Shown: positions 54,091 through 63,891, numbered from the stretch's first letter. The stretch: DNA of 64,000 nucleotides from Vibrio japonicus (GCF_024582835.1 NZ_CP102097.1:868001-932000), one strand, 5' to 3'. Numbers and translations: made by a program. Notes: generated by a model from the sequence alone, not told the origin.

Positions 54091-54600
54091 ATGTTACGCA
54101 AGATTATTAATAATATTGAAGAGATCATCACCGTGCCTTTGATGGCTGCTTTGTTGGCGGTACTGACATGGCAAATCGGTACCCGATGGTTACTCAATGA
54201 CCCTTCGCTTTGGAGTGAAGAACTCGCCAGAGTTCTGTTTATGTATATGTCGTTAATTGGCTGTGCGATTGCGATCAAACGCAGTACGCACGTCAATATT
54301 ACTTTCTTCTCCGATAAGTTGCCGGAGAAAGCTCGCCTGTGTTTGGTGTTATCGCTGGAGTTGGCGGTGTTGGTTTCGATTCTCGCCATCATTTATTTGG
54401 GTTATCAGCATGTCCAAAGAACCGCTTTTTTTGAATTGATCACTTTGGGTGTATCAAGCAAATGGATGAACTACAGCTTGCCTTTAGGGGGCTTGTTTAT
54501 GGTCTTCAGACAGCTTGAGAAAATGTTTTGCATTTCCAAACAGCTGGTGAGCTGTGGCAATGGCTGCACTGCGGTCGACTCGAACACTGCGCAGAGATAG
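54091..54600 (+). CDS. siaQ: Sialic acid TRAP transporter, small membrane subunit
   Basis: This 169-residue protein has four hydrophobic segments and the DctQ-type stretch LWSEELARVLFMYMSLIGCAIAIKRSTHVNI. ATG 54091 is behind GGAG. The frame farther up starts with TTG and is less likely. It pairs with SiaM, encoded 9 bases downstream, to form the membrane part. In some species the two subunits are fused; here they are separate. Confidence 0.92.
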   Translation: MLRKIINNIEEIITVPLMAALLAVLTWQIGTRWLLNDPSLWSEELARVLFMYMSLIGCAIAIKRSTHVNITFFSDKLPEKARLCLVLSLELAVLVSILAIIYLGYQHVQRTAFFELITLGVSSKWMNYSLPLGGLFMVFRQLEKMFCISKQLVSCGNGCTAVDSNTAQR

Positions 54601-54609
54601 GGATAGATT

Positions 54610-55893
54610 ATGGTAGGCTCAATTTTTGGCTGGCTCGCGTTGCTGTTTGCAGGCATGCCGGTTGGCTTTTCACTGATATTTGTGGCTTTGGTTTTCTTGG
54701 TGATGACCAATAGCACAGGGATTAACTTTGCTGCCCAACAAATGCTGGGTGGTATTGATAACTTTACGTTGTTAGCGGTTCCTTTTTTCGTTCTGACCGG
54801 TCATCTGATGAACAGTGCTGGTATTACAGAACGTATCTTTAACTTTGCTAAATCTATGGTTGGTCATATTACTGGTAGCCTTGGCCACGTAAATATTATG
54901 GCAAGTTTGTTGTTCTCGGGTATGTCGGGTTCAGCATTGGCGGATGCAGGTGGCTTAGGCCAACTCGAAATCAAGTCGATGCGTGATGCGAAGTACCATG
55001 ACGATTTCGCCGGTGGTCTGACGGCCGCATCTTGTATTATCGGTCCTTTAGTTCCCCCTTCAGTACCTTTGGTTATATACGGTGTGGTGTCGAATACGTC
55101 TATCGGCGCTCTTTTCTTAGCGGGCGCGATCCCTGGTATTTTATGCTGTGTCGCTCTGATGGTGATGAGCTACTTTATCTGTAAGAAACGTGGCTACATG
55201 ACCTTGCCACGTGCAACGCGCCGCGAGCAGTTTAAATCGTTTAAAGACGCGTTTTTATCGCTGCTGACACCAGTGATCATTATCGGTGGCATCTTCTCAG
55301 GTAAGTTCACACCAACCGAGGCAGCGGTCGTTTCTTCGCTATACGCGCTGTTTCTTGGCACGGTTGTTTATAAGCAGCTTACGCTATCGGGCTTTGTCGA
55401 TATTCTTAAAGAGACGGTGAATACCACCGCTGTGGTTGCTTTGATGGTTATGGGTGTCACCGTGTTTGGCTGGATTGTCGCACGTGAACAGTTGCCACAA
55501 ATGCTGGCCGATTACTTCTTAACTATCAGCGATAACCCGTTGGTTCTATTGCTACTGATCAACTTGCTGCTGCTGTTCTTAGGCACCTTTATTGAGTCTT
55601 TGGCTCTGCTATTACTGCTTGTGCCATTCCTAGTACCAGTGGCGAGCGCGGTGGGTATTGACCCTGTTCACTTTGGCGTTATGGCTATCTTGAACTTGAT
55701 GATCGGTATTTTGACTCCGCCAATGGGCATGGCGCTGTACGTGGTGTCCCGAGTCGGTGACATTCCGTTTCATACGCTGACTCGCGGCGTTCTACCGCTG
55801 TTGGTGCCATTGTTTATCGTCTTAATTCTCGTTGCGGTGTTCCCTCAATTTACGTTGCTGCTACCTGAATTGTTCCTCGGCTACGGCCAATAA
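54610..55893 (+). CDS. siaM: Sialic acid TRAP transporter, large membrane subunit
   Basis: This 427-residue DctM-type protein has about twelve membrane segments. SGMSGSALADAGGLGQLEIKSMRDAKY and IIGPLVPPSVPLVIYGV are the conserved Na+/substrate hairpin regions, and LTPPMGMALYVVSRV is the second-half equivalent. It forms the channel for Neu5Ac with SiaQ. A stem-loop (GGCGG with CCGC, 55904-55921) follows before nanA. Confidence 0.94.
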   Translation: MVGSIFGWLALLFAGMPVGFSLIFVALVFLVMTNSTGINFAAQQMLGGIDNFTLLAVPFFVLTGHLMNSAGITERIFNFAKSMVGHITGSLGHVNIMASLLFSGMSGSALADAGGLGQLEIKSMRDAKYHDDFAGGLTAASCIIGPLVPPSVPLVIYGVVSNTSIGALFLAGAIPGILCCVALMVMSYFICKKRGYMTLPRATRREQFKSFKDAFLSLLTPVIIIGGIFSGKFTPTEAAVVSSLYALFLGTVVYKQLTLSGFVDILKETVNTTAVVALMVMGVTVFGWIVAREQLPQMLADYFLTISDNPLVLLLLINLLLLFLGTFIESLALLLLLVPFLVPVASAVGIDPVHFGVMAILNLMIGILTPPMGMALYVVSRVGDIPFHTLTRGVLPLLVPLFIVLILVAVFPQFTLLLPELFLGYGQ

Positions 55894-55940
55894 TATGTTA
55901 TGGGCGGCGTGTGTCCGCTCATATTGATTAGGAAAGAAAA

Positions 55941-56837
55941 ATGAATAAATTAACCGGATTAATTGCTGCGCCTCATACCCCGTTTAACCAAGACAACAAG
56001 GTTAACTTTGACGCGATTGACCAGATTGCAGCACTGCTGATTGAACAAGGTGTAAAAGGTGCTTATGTGTGTGGGACGACGGGTGAAGGTATTCACTGCT
56101 CGGTCGAAGAGCGCAAAGCTATCGTAGAGCGTTGGGTAAAAGCGTCAGACAACAAACTGGACTTGATCATCCATACTGGCGCGTTAAGCATCACCGATTC
56201 GCTTGAACTTACTCGCCACGCAGAAACACTCGATATTCTGGCAACATCGGCGATTGGTCCTTGTTTCTTTAAGCCGGCTAGCGTGGATGACTTAGTCGAC
56301 TACTGTGCGCAAATTGCCGCTGCGGCACCATCGAAAGGTTTTTACTACTACCACTCGGGCATGTCTGGAGTCAATCTGGACCTAGAGCAGTTTCTGATCA
56401 AAGGTGAGCAGAAGATCCCGAACTTATCAGGTGCTAAATTCAACAATATGGATTTGTACGAGTACCAACGTGCGTTACGTGTTTCTGGTGGGAAGTTCGA
56501 CGTACCGTTTGGTGTAGATGAGTTCTTGCCAGCAGGGCTAGCAGTGGGTGCAGTTGGTGCAGTTGGTAGTACTTACAACTACGCGGCGCCGTTGTATCTC
56601 AAGATTATCGAAGCGTTTAACAATGGTGACCAAGCATTGGTCGCGACGTTAATGGATCGCGTGATCGCCATTATTCGCGTATTGGTTGAGTACGGTGGTG
56701 TTGCTGCGGGCAAAGCGGCGATGCAATTGCATGGCATTGACGCAGGCGATCCTCGTACCCCAATTCGCGCTCTGACTGCCGCGCAGAAAGCGGATGTTGT
56801 CGCGAAGATGAGAGACGCGGATTTTCTGAATCTATAA
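55941..56837 (+). CDS. nanA: N-acetylneuraminate lyase
   Basis: This 298-residue class I aldolase has CGTTGEG near residue 44, catalytic Tyr137 in GFYYYHSG and Schiff-base Lys166 in LSGAKFNN. It splits Neu5Ac into ManNAc and pyruvate. It follows siaM after 47 bases and precedes nanR. Confidence 0.95.
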   Translation: MNKLTGLIAAPHTPFNQDNKVNFDAIDQIAALLIEQGVKGAYVCGTTGEGIHCSVEERKAIVERWVKASDNKLDLIIHTGALSITDSLELTRHAETLDILATSAIGPCFFKPASVDDLVDYCAQIAAAAPSKGFYYYHSGMSGVNLDLEQFLIKGEQKIPNLSGAKFNNMDLYEYQRALRVSGGKFDVPFGVDEFLPAGLAVGAVGAVGSTYNYAAPLYLKIIEAFNNGDQALVATLMDRVIAIIRVLVEYGGVAAGKAAMQLHGIDAGDPRTPIRALTAAQKADVVAKMRDADFLNL

Positions 56838-56978
56838 AGTAAGCCGCAGTATGTCGGAAATTTGTCTTATATACTGCGCATCACAGAAAATCCTTACAAA
56901 TTAACTCCAGCTAATGTGTCAAAGTGTCTGTCTCTTTGTTATTTTTAGCAAACAGCAATAAGCGTAGAAGAGGCACGC

Positions 56979-57812
56979 GTGAATTCGCCTAAAAATTTGT
57001 TAGTTCGCTTGCGTTCAAATATTGAGCCATTAAGCAAAAAACTGCGCGTCGTTGCGGATTATGTTCTTGAGAATGCCAACGAAGTGCAATACCAGACGAT
57101 TACCGATCTGGCGCGAAATACCGAAACCAGTGAGGCGACGGTAGTGCGCTTATGTCGAGATATGGGATACAAGGGGTATTCCGATTTTCGTATGGCATTA
57201 GCGGTTGACCTTTCGCAATCTCAGGACCGTAAACCAAAAGAGATTGACGGAGATATCTGTGATGTTTCGGCAAAAAGCGCTGCGGCGAGTTTGCTAGACA
57301 CCGCTGAGCTGGTGGACCGCAAGGTGCTAAATCGCATCTGTGAGCTGGTACACAAGGCGGATTTTATTAGCTGCGTTGGCGTTGGTGCTTCGAGTATTGT
57401 CGGGCGCTATCTGGCGTTTCGCTTACTACGGATCGGCAAGAAAGTGTCAATGTATGAAGACACTCACTTAGCGGCGATGAATGCGGTTCGCAGCCAAGAC
57501 GGTGATCTTTGGTTTGCGCTTTCCAGTTCAGGTTCAACGCGAGAAGTGATCCACGCGGTGAAGCAAGCGCATGTACGTAACGTGCCTGTGGTTGCGTTGA
57601 CAAACGTCAGTCACAGTCCGCTTACTTCGATCTGTACCGAATTACTGGTTGCTGCACGTCCTGAAGGCCCATTAACGGGTGGTTCGTTCTCTTCGAAAGT
57701 AGGGGCGCTATTACTTGTCGACGTACTCATTAATACCTTACTTGATAAGTACCCGCAGTATTCGGACTCCGTTCTTGAGACCGCTGAAGTGGTTGTCCCT
57801 TTGATGAAGTAA
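56979..57812 (+). CDS. nanR: RpiR-family sialic acid regulator NanR
   Basis: This 277-residue regulator has an N-terminal HTH (LSKKLRVVADYVLENANEVQYQTITDLARNTETSEATVVRLCRDMGYKGYSDFRMALA) and a C-terminal SIS sugar-phosphate domain (FISCVGVGASSIVGRYLAFRLLRIGKKVS, FALSSSGSTREVI). V. vulnificus NanR is the same family and responds to ManNAc-6-phosphate. It starts with GTG 56979 behind GAAGAGG. Its likely operator is the inverted repeat between nanE and siaP. Confidence 0.92.
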   Translation: MNSPKNLLVRLRSNIEPLSKKLRVVADYVLENANEVQYQTITDLARNTETSEATVVRLCRDMGYKGYSDFRMALAVDLSQSQDRKPKEIDGDICDVSAKSAAASLLDTAELVDRKVLNRICELVHKADFISCVGVGASSIVGRYLAFRLLRIGKKVSMYEDTHLAAMNAVRSQDGDLWFALSSSGSTREVIHAVKQAHVRNVPVVALTNVSHSPLTSICTELLVAARPEGPLTGGSFSSKVGALLLVDVLINTLLDKYPQYSDSVLETAEVVVPLMK

Positions 57813-57830
57813 CGTTCAAAAAGTTCTAAT

Positions 57831-57856
57831 AAGCCTGCTTAGTGCAGGCTTTATTT
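57831..57856 (+). terminator. Terminator after nanR
   Basis: AAGCCTGC at 57831-57838 pairs with GCAGGCTT at 57844-57851, followed by TATTTT. It closes the siaPQM-nanA-nanR transcript before the nanM-like gene, which therefore needs its own promoter. Confidence 0.75.
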
Positions 57857-57989
57857 TCCTCACTTTGTGAAGATTATTTTTTCCTTAAATTTTAAGTTAA
57901 AGAAATATTCCTCAATTATTGATTTTTTCGTTCGTTTAGAACCTGTTTAGGTGCTAAACCGAGAATCTATGACGACGTAAAGGTGTCAC

Positions 57990-59054
57990 ATGTCTCTTCA
58001 ATTGACTCAATTACCTCCGCTTCCCTCTGGCTTTCGTAACGGAGCGGGTTTTGCTCACAAGGATAAAGTTTATGCTGGGCTTGGCAGCCTAGGCCGTAAA
58101 TGGCTACAACTCGATACAAGACAGACTAAGGAGTGGGTGGAATGCGCAGAATTTCCGGGCGTAGAGCGGACTGATCCGGTGTGCGTGCCTGTTGATGGTG
58201 GTTGCTATATTTTATCTGGGGCGGGCATTGTACAAGGCGAGAGCTCTCCAAGTGTGTTGGAAGATGGTTATTTTTACAATGCGGAACAAGACAGCTGGCA
58301 TTTGGTGACTGATGATATTCCGATGGGCCTCTTAGGTGGAGCGGGTATTGAGTTGCTGAATAAACAATTGGTTTTTGTCGGTGGTTATAACAAGTTGGTT
58401 TTCGATAGCTTAATGCAGCAACTTAACGACCCTTTGGTCTGCGATAACGAAAACAAGAAGCGTGATTGTTTGCATGCTTTTATGGACCAGCCGATCGAAT
58501 CCTACGCTTGGAACGACAAGATCTACCGTTTTGATGTGCAAACTAAGCAATGGTTGCACATTGGCGACAATCCATTTGAGCCGAATTGTGGCGCTGGTGT
58601 ATGGCGTTTGGATAACACGCTTGTGTTGATCGAAGGAGAGGTAAAGCCAGGGCTACGCAGTCTCAAAAGCAAACAGTTGATTTTAAGTCCTCAAGGTTTA
58701 GTGGATGCGACTGAGTTGAGTTCGATTGTCGAACAAGATCCGCTTCATGAAGGGCTGGCAGGGGCTTATTGCTCGGAACTTGACGGTCGATGTGTGGTGC
58801 TGGGCGGTGCGTACTTCATAGGAAGTCAAAGCAATTATCGCAATGGTCAGTATTACAGCCACCAAGGACTGACAAAGACATACGCGACTAAAATCTGGCA
58901 GTTGTGTGATGGTAAGTGGACGTGCATTGGTGAGTTAGCCAAAGGAAAAGCTTACGGTGTTTGTTTGTCGATTTCTAATGGGGTTGTATTGATTGGTGGT
59001 GAGGACGAAAACGGCCAAGCGCTGACCGAATGTGAGTTGATTTCAACTGAGTAA
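57990..59054 (+). CDS. nanM: N-acetylneuraminate epimerase-like kelch protein, no signal peptide
   Basis: This 354-residue kelch-repeat protein follows E. coli NanM (YjhT) in order and spacing: GFRNGAGF, KVYAGLGSLGRKWLQLDT, MGLLGGAGIELLNKQLVFVGGYN, GCGAGVWRLDN and IEGEVKPGLR. Later it shows GGAYFIGSQSNYRNGQYYSHQGLTKTYATKIW and GKAYGVCLSISNGVVLIGGE. NanM speeds alpha/beta mutarotation of Neu5Ac. E. coli NanM is periplasmic with a signal peptide, but this one begins MSLQLTQLPPLPSGFRNG without a hydrophobic leader, so it is probably cytoplasmic. Confidence 0.88.
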   Translation: MSLQLTQLPPLPSGFRNGAGFAHKDKVYAGLGSLGRKWLQLDTRQTKEWVECAEFPGVERTDPVCVPVDGGCYILSGAGIVQGESSPSVLEDGYFYNAEQDSWHLVTDDIPMGLLGGAGIELLNKQLVFVGGYNKLVFDSLMQQLNDPLVCDNENKKRDCLHAFMDQPIESYAWNDKIYRFDVQTKQWLHIGDNPFEPNCGAGVWRLDNTLVLIEGEVKPGLRSLKSKQLILSPQGLVDATELSSIVEQDPLHEGLAGAYCSELDGRCVVLGGAYFIGSQSNYRNGQYYSHQGLTKTYATKIWQLCDGKWTCIGELAKGKAYGVCLSISNGVVLIGGEDENGQALTECELISTE

Positions 59055-59107
59055 TCGGATTTACATCCGCACTGCTGTGAGTGGTGCGGATGTATCTTTA
59101 TGTTTGA

Positions 59108-61084
59108 TTATACGACAGCACCCGATGCCCAAGATTTAGCGTAAAAAATTGCCATTGACGTTGGAGCAACAAGGACTTGCTTGTGGTCGATAGTTTGGTG
59201 CAACTTATGTGAATCAGTGTTGCAGATCATAACCCACTCTTGGTCAGATTCTGTTGGCAGCGTAAACCTTGCTGGCGCATTGGTCTGGTTAATACAGTAA
59301 AACAACTCATCGCCATCTTCACCCAGCCCTAAATGAAGCGCTACAGAGCTTAAATTATTCCAGTCTTCGTGTTCCATGAACGTGCCATCTAATCGACGCC
59401 AGAATATGCGATTGTCGTTGCGTTTTTCTCCGCTAAAAGCACGAATAAAAGGCACCATGTAGCGTTGACGTGCTTCCATCATCTTGGACAGCCAATCTTT
59501 AAAGTTCTCTTTGTTTGGTGTCATGCGCCAATCTAACCAGCTAATTTCGTTGTCTTGGCAGTACGCATTGTTGTTGCCTTTTTGAGTATGAGACAACACA
59601 TCCGCAGTGAGAATATGAGGAATGCCGAATGCAAAGAGCAAGCTGGCCATAAAGTTGCGCTTTTGTTTTTCACGCTTTTCTATGATGAGTAGATTTTCCG
59701 TTTCCCCCTCGATACCGTAATTGTCAGAACGGTTATCGCCGTGACCATCGCGGTTATGCTCTCCATTGGCCTCATTATGTTTTTGTTTGTATGAGACGAG
59801 GTCCTGCATACAAAATCCGTCATGGTAGGTGATGTAATTGACGGTCATTTTATAAGGCCAGTTCGCCGCACTATAAAGATCGCGTGAGCCCATAATGCGA
59901 GTCGCGAACTCTTTCAAAAAGCCGTGATCACCTCTCCAGAAGCTGCGTGTAATGTCTCGTAATCGGTCGTTACACTCATTCCACCCAAATGGGAAGTTCC
60001 CTACCTGATAACCATCTGGGCCGATGTCCCATGGCTCGGCAATGAGCTTCACTTCTTTCAAGATGGGATCTTGCGCTACTGCTTTAAAAAATCCCGATTC
60101 TGCGTTGAAGTAGTCGCCATTGCGTCCCAAAGTGGCAGCAAGGTCGAAACGGAAACCATCAATTTTATACTCCTGCACCCAGTAACGAAGCGTATCCATG
60201 ACGAGATTGAGGCTTGGTTGGTAGGACAAATCAACCGTATTGCCACAGCCAGTGTAGTTTGCAAAGTGGCGACCGTGCTTGAGATAGTAGTTGTTATCGA
60301 GCGCTTTTAAGTTGAAGACAGGGCCATCAGCGCCGCCTTCAGCGGTATGGTTGTAGACCACGTCGAGAATCACTTCTATCCCATTTCTGTGAAGCTCACG
60401 AATGGCGGTTTTAAGTTCAACGACGGCATTAATGCCCGCATAGCGTGGGTCTGGAACCATGAACAAATATGGGTTATAGCCCCAGTAGTTGACCTTTTCC
60501 ATTTTCAGCAGGTGTGGTTCATTCATACACGCGGCAATAGGAAGAAGCTGTAGCGTGTTGATATTTTGCTGCTTGTAAAACTCCAGCATGGCGTCACTGG
60601 CTAACCCAAGATAACGGCCTCTATCTTCATTAGGAACATTAGGGTTGAGCTTCGTTAACCCTTTTACGTGAGTTTCGAACAATACCATTTCTTCGCGAGG
60701 ACGTTTAGGACGCTCAATGCCCTGCCAGTCGAACTTGTCGTCAACAACAACGCATTTTGCTAACTCGAAACTTTTCTCTGAGCTAAAGGGCAGGGAATAT
60801 TTTAGTGGACGTGAAAGGGCTTTGGCGTACGGATCAGAAATTAAATGTGGTTTTCCATCTTGCTCAATAATATAGGCGTACTTAGTACCAACGGTTATTC
60901 CTGGAATAAAAGTGAATCTTATGCCTGCGTACTCTCCTTCCAAAGGGTAGCTTTGGAAGCATCCATGTTGATCAAATATCGCTAACTTAATATTTGGCGC
61001 ATCTGGCGCATAAATTGAAAAGTTACACCCGTTTTCGTTTGGTGTAGCTCCTTGAGGGTATGGGTGAGAGCACTGCATATTCAT
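59108..61084 (-). CDS. glgX: Glycogen debranching enzyme, GlgX/isoamylase type
   Basis: This protein of about 658 residues is a GH13 hydrolase with an N-terminal beta domain (PYPQGATPNENGCNFSIYAPDAPNIKLAIFD). The catalytic barrel shows EVILDVVYNHTAEGG, IDGFRFDLAATLGRNG (nucleophile Asp), KLIAEPWDIGPDGYQVGNFP (Glu) and YITYHDGFCMQDLVSY. It cuts alpha-1,6 branches in glycogen or limit dextrins. ATG 61084 or 61078 suits the family start; upstream only TTG remains. It diverges from lamB-malM across a region with MalT-type sites, so it may belong to the maltose regulon. Confidence 0.9.
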   Translation of the reverse strand: MNMQCSHPYPQGATPNENGCNFSIYAPDAPNIKLAIFDQHGCFQSYPLEGEYAGIRFTFIPGITVGTKYAYIIEQDGKPHLISDPYAKALSRPLKYSLPFSSEKSFELAKCVVVDDKFDWQGIERPKRPREEMVLFETHVKGLTKLNPNVPNEDRGRYLGLASDAMLEFYKQQNINTLQLLPIAACMNEPHLLKMEKVNYWGYNPYLFMVPDPRYAGINAVVELKTAIRELHRNGIEVILDVVYNHTAEGGADGPVFNLKALDNNYYLKHGRHFANYTGCGNTVDLSYQPSLNLVMDTLRYWVQEYKIDGFRFDLAATLGRNGDYFNAESGFFKAVAQDPILKEVKLIAEPWDIGPDGYQVGNFPFGWNECNDRLRDITRSFWRGDHGFLKEFATRIMGSRDLYSAANWPYKMTVNYITYHDGFCMQDLVSYKQKHNEANGEHNRDGHGDNRSDNYGIEGETENLLIIEKREKQKRNFMASLLFAFGIPHILTADVLSHTQKGNNNAYCQDNEISWLDWRMTPNKENFKDWLSKMMEARQRYMVPFIRAFSGEKRNDNRIFWRRLDGTFMEHEDWNNLSSVALHLGLGEDGDELFYCINQTNAPARFTLPTESDQEWVMICNTDSHKLHQTIDHKQVLVAPTSMAIFYAKSWASGAVV

Positions 61085-61524
61085 TTTTTTAGAGTTGGTT
61101 ATATGTATCCGGGAGTTTAGTAAATAGTTTTGTTTGAGCGAGGTCAAGCGCCTTATCTCAAAATTGTAATTGTAATTTTATTTCAGAATAACGATGGTTT
61201 GGTCAAAAAAGGTTGAGCTATTTGGCATTTTGTTGGTTGTATTAATTAATAATAAGGTGGCTCTACACCCTAGAATTGTGATTTACGACACGAATATGTC
61301 ATTCTGTTAATTTTCTCATCCTTTCTCATCCCCCTGAGATATTTTTCATCCGGATGAAGTCGAAATACTCCTCCCTAAGTAATCTGGCAACAGTTGAAAC
61401 AAATAGAGACTACGGCATTGCTAGCGTCTCATCTTACCTCTCTTTTATTAAATGCCTGTTACTGCCTTTCCAGGACTATATTGAGAGATGGAAAAAGAAT
61501 AAGAAACCCTAAATGGAGTTAAAA
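61085..61524. promoter_or_regulatory. Divergent glgX/lamB control region with MalT-type sites
   Basis: No gene is seen in these 440 bases. MalT core sites (GGATGA type) appear as CTCATCC at 61315-61321, CTCATCCCCC at 61325-61334, and a perfect palindrome TTCATCCGGATGAA at 61345-61358. A CRP-like site with TGTGAT on the left and a weak right half lies at 61274-61295. Ribosome site GGAG at 61515-61518 serves lamB. Confidence 0.55.
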
Positions 61525-62880
61525 ATGAAAAAAGTAAGCGTAATTGCTGCTGCAGTGGCATCAACCTTAGCAGCTGGCGCATTTGCAGCTGACGTAGACT
61601 TCCACGGTTATGCACGTGCTGGTGTTGGTCTGAGCGGTGAAGGTTCTCATGCAACTTATGAAAAAGTGAAATTAGGCCGTTTGGGTAACGAAGATGACTT
61701 ATACGCTGAAATCGGCTTAAACGCTGAGTTGTATAAGAAAGATGACGTAACATTTAACATCGAGTCATTAGTTGCGTACGGCCAAGCGGGTAACAACAAC
61801 TGGGAAGGTAATTCCAACGCTCTTCGTGTGATGAACGTGCAAGCGAAAGGTCTAATGGAGTCAGACAAAGAAGCGGTACTTTGGGCTGGTCAGCGTTACT
61901 ACCAACGTAAAGATATCCACATTACAGACTTCTACTTCCTAGACACATCTGGTGGCGCTGGTGGCGGTATCGAAAACCTATCTGTTGGCGGTGGTAAACT
62001 TTCTGTAGCGGTAATGCACGATGATGGTTCTCAATCAGTCAAAGATGGAAAAACACTGAAACTTTCCACTGCAGGTGAAGCTAGCTTAAAAGCTTGTGAC
62101 GGTGACCTAAAGTGTGAAATGGATATCAAAAACAACAGCGCAAACTATGAAGAAACTGACGCATTCAAAGACGAGACAGTTTCAGGTTACACTTTAGACC
62201 TTCGTTACGCTGGTATCGATCTGTGGGAAGATGCAAACCTTGAATTGGCAGTGGCTTACGATTTTGCCTCTGAAGCGAAAGATCAAACAGTTCTAGCGGA
62301 TGATGGTGTCCTTTTAACTGCTGTTTTGGGTCAAGGTCTATCAAATGGCTTTAACCAAACCGTACTGCAATACGGTACTGCGTCATACGGTGCGCAAATG
62401 GCGACTTACGGTGCAGGTGGTTGGTATGACCGTTCAGGCAAAAATAACGATGCCGATGGCTACCGTCTAATTAACTGGGGTGTGGTAGGTCTTGGTGACG
62501 CATGGGAACTAGGACACGTAGTCATGTTTGCTCAAGCGTCTGATGCATTTGCCAAAATTGGCGGCGTAGAAGCAACTGGTGACATTACGGCGTACAATGC
62601 AGTAATTCGTCCTGTATACAAATGGGATGAGCATATGAAGACGGTTTTTGAAGCGGGTTATTTCTACGATGAAATGGACGTTAATGGCGGCGGTGAAAAC
62701 AAAGCTGCTGGTTCAAAGCTAACAGTAGCACAAGCTTGGTCTGCTGGTTCTAGCTTCTGGGCGCGTCCAGAAATCCGTGTATACGGTTCATACTTCATGG
62801 ATCACGAAGCAGATAGCTTTGCTAGCAACACTGATGACTCAGAGTTCTCTGTTGGTATCCAAATGGAAGCTTGGTGGTAA
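61525..62880 (+). CDS. lamB: Maltoporin LamB
   Basis: This 451-residue outer-membrane porin has a signal peptide (residues 1-21, ending AGAFA) and begins ADVDFHGYARAGVGLSGEGS, as maltoporins do. Inside are RYYQRKDIHITDFYFLDTSGGAGGGIENL (constriction and greasy-slide region) and YAGIDLWEDANLELAVAY. It ends with SVGIQMEAWW, the barrel C-terminus. It lets maltodextrins cross the outer membrane. ATG 61525 has GGAG before it; the upstream ATG 61513 does not. Confidence 0.96.
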   Translation: MKKVSVIAAAVASTLAAGAFAADVDFHGYARAGVGLSGEGSHATYEKVKLGRLGNEDDLYAEIGLNAELYKKDDVTFNIESLVAYGQAGNNNWEGNSNALRVMNVQAKGLMESDKEAVLWAGQRYYQRKDIHITDFYFLDTSGGAGGGIENLSVGGGKLSVAVMHDDGSQSVKDGKTLKLSTAGEASLKACDGDLKCEMDIKNNSANYEETDAFKDETVSGYTLDLRYAGIDLWEDANLELAVAYDFASEAKDQTVLADDGVLLTAVLGQGLSNGFNQTVLQYGTASYGAQMATYGAGGWYDRSGKNNDADGYRLINWGVVGLGDAWELGHVVMFAQASDAFAKIGGVEATGDITAYNAVIRPVYKWDEHMKTVFEAGYFYDEMDVNGGGENKAAGSKLTVAQAWSAGSSFWARPEIRVYGSYFMDHEADSFASNTDDSEFSVGIQMEAWW

Positions 62881-62913
62881 TATAGTTTCCTAGTTTTATA
62901 AGTCTTAAATAAT

Positions 62914-62940
62914 AGCCGGCTTACGAAAGTCGGCTTTTTT
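62914..62940 (+). terminator. Stem-loop with T-run between lamB and malM
   Basis: AGCCG at 62914-62918 pairs with CGGCT at 62931-62935, with more pairing inside, and six T follow. It may lower malM expression relative to lamB. Confidence 0.7.
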
Positions 62941-62960
62941 CGTCAAAAGTAGAGGTGTAG

Positions 62961-63872
62961 ATGAAACATTTAGTTCTGGGCTGCGCAATCAGTATGGCTT
63001 TGTTGGGCTGTGCGACGACAGAAACCGTTGTGTTTGATGCCAATAATGTTTCGGAAGTCGCAGAGTCTTACTCTCAAATTCAGTGGATTGATGTTGAGCC
63101 GACCAAGCGAGTTAACTTCTCGATTAATGAAAGAAATCAGAAGTATCAATTTGCATCCGGTATAAGCCCAATTGCGGCTTTTAATATTAATACCCAAGGG
63201 AAAGATCTCGATCTTGAAATAATCAGCCACTTTAAGAAAACCGTTTTTTATCCTAATGCGGTATTACTAAATGAAAACAATCAAATATTAAAAACGTTTA
63301 CGACTGAAGATTTCGAATATCAACATGCCTATGGGTTGGATGGGGACCGTTTGACGGCGGAAGTGACCATACAACCGGTGGGTGAGCAACGCGTTAAGCT
63401 TTTGCTATATACCACGCCAGCATTGATCGAAGAAAAGTCTGAGATAATGCACCCTGTGAAACTCGACGCGATTGCACGTGGTAACTATCCGCCGGACGTT
63501 CCAAATCCGTTAATTCCTCATGCTCAATATGGCGAGCTCAGTATTGTTGCGAAAGTTGACAGTGCAATTCTTGTAGAAGAGCCATTGACGGTGTCGAGTA
63601 CCGACACTGCGCACCAAAAGTTCAAAGAAGAACTGGCTAAAAATCAGCCCGTGCTAGAAAAGAAAGAGTTAATTCCAGTAATGGGGACTTCATTGGCTGT
63701 GGCAAGCCCTGCAACCCTTTCGGCCGAGCAGCAACAGTTCTATCTTTCTAGTATTGAAAACGCGGTAAAAGTTGGAATGCTTGACAAAGCATTGGCGTTA
63801 CTTGAAGAAGCGAAAGCCCTTAACGTTGAAGGTGCTCAACAGGTATTTGTTAGCGCAGTAAATAGCAAGTAA
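62961..63872 (+). CDS. malM: Maltose operon periplasmic lipoprotein MalM
   Basis: This 303-residue protein starts with a lipoprotein signal (MALLGC, lipid Cys17) and matches MalM in VNFSINERNQKYQFASGISPIAAFNI, VFYPNAVLLNEN and PHAQYGELSIVAKV. MalM follows lamB in many gamma-proteobacteria and its role is unclear, although the operon ties it to maltodextrin use. It lies 80 bases after lamB behind a stem-loop, with AGAGGTG before ATG. Confidence 0.9.
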   Translation: MKHLVLGCAISMALLGCATTETVVFDANNVSEVAESYSQIQWIDVEPTKRVNFSINERNQKYQFASGISPIAAFNINTQGKDLDLEIISHFKKTVFYPNAVLLNENNQILKTFTTEDFEYQHAYGLDGDRLTAEVTIQPVGEQRVKLLLYTTPALIEEKSEIMHPVKLDAIARGNYPPDVPNPLIPHAQYGELSIVAKVDSAILVEEPLTVSSTDTAHQKFKEELAKNQPVLEKKELIPVMGTSLAVASPATLSAEQQQFYLSSIENAVKVGMLDKALALLEEAKALNVEGAQQVFVSAVNSK

Positions 63873-63891
63873 TTGCCAGAATAAAACATAA

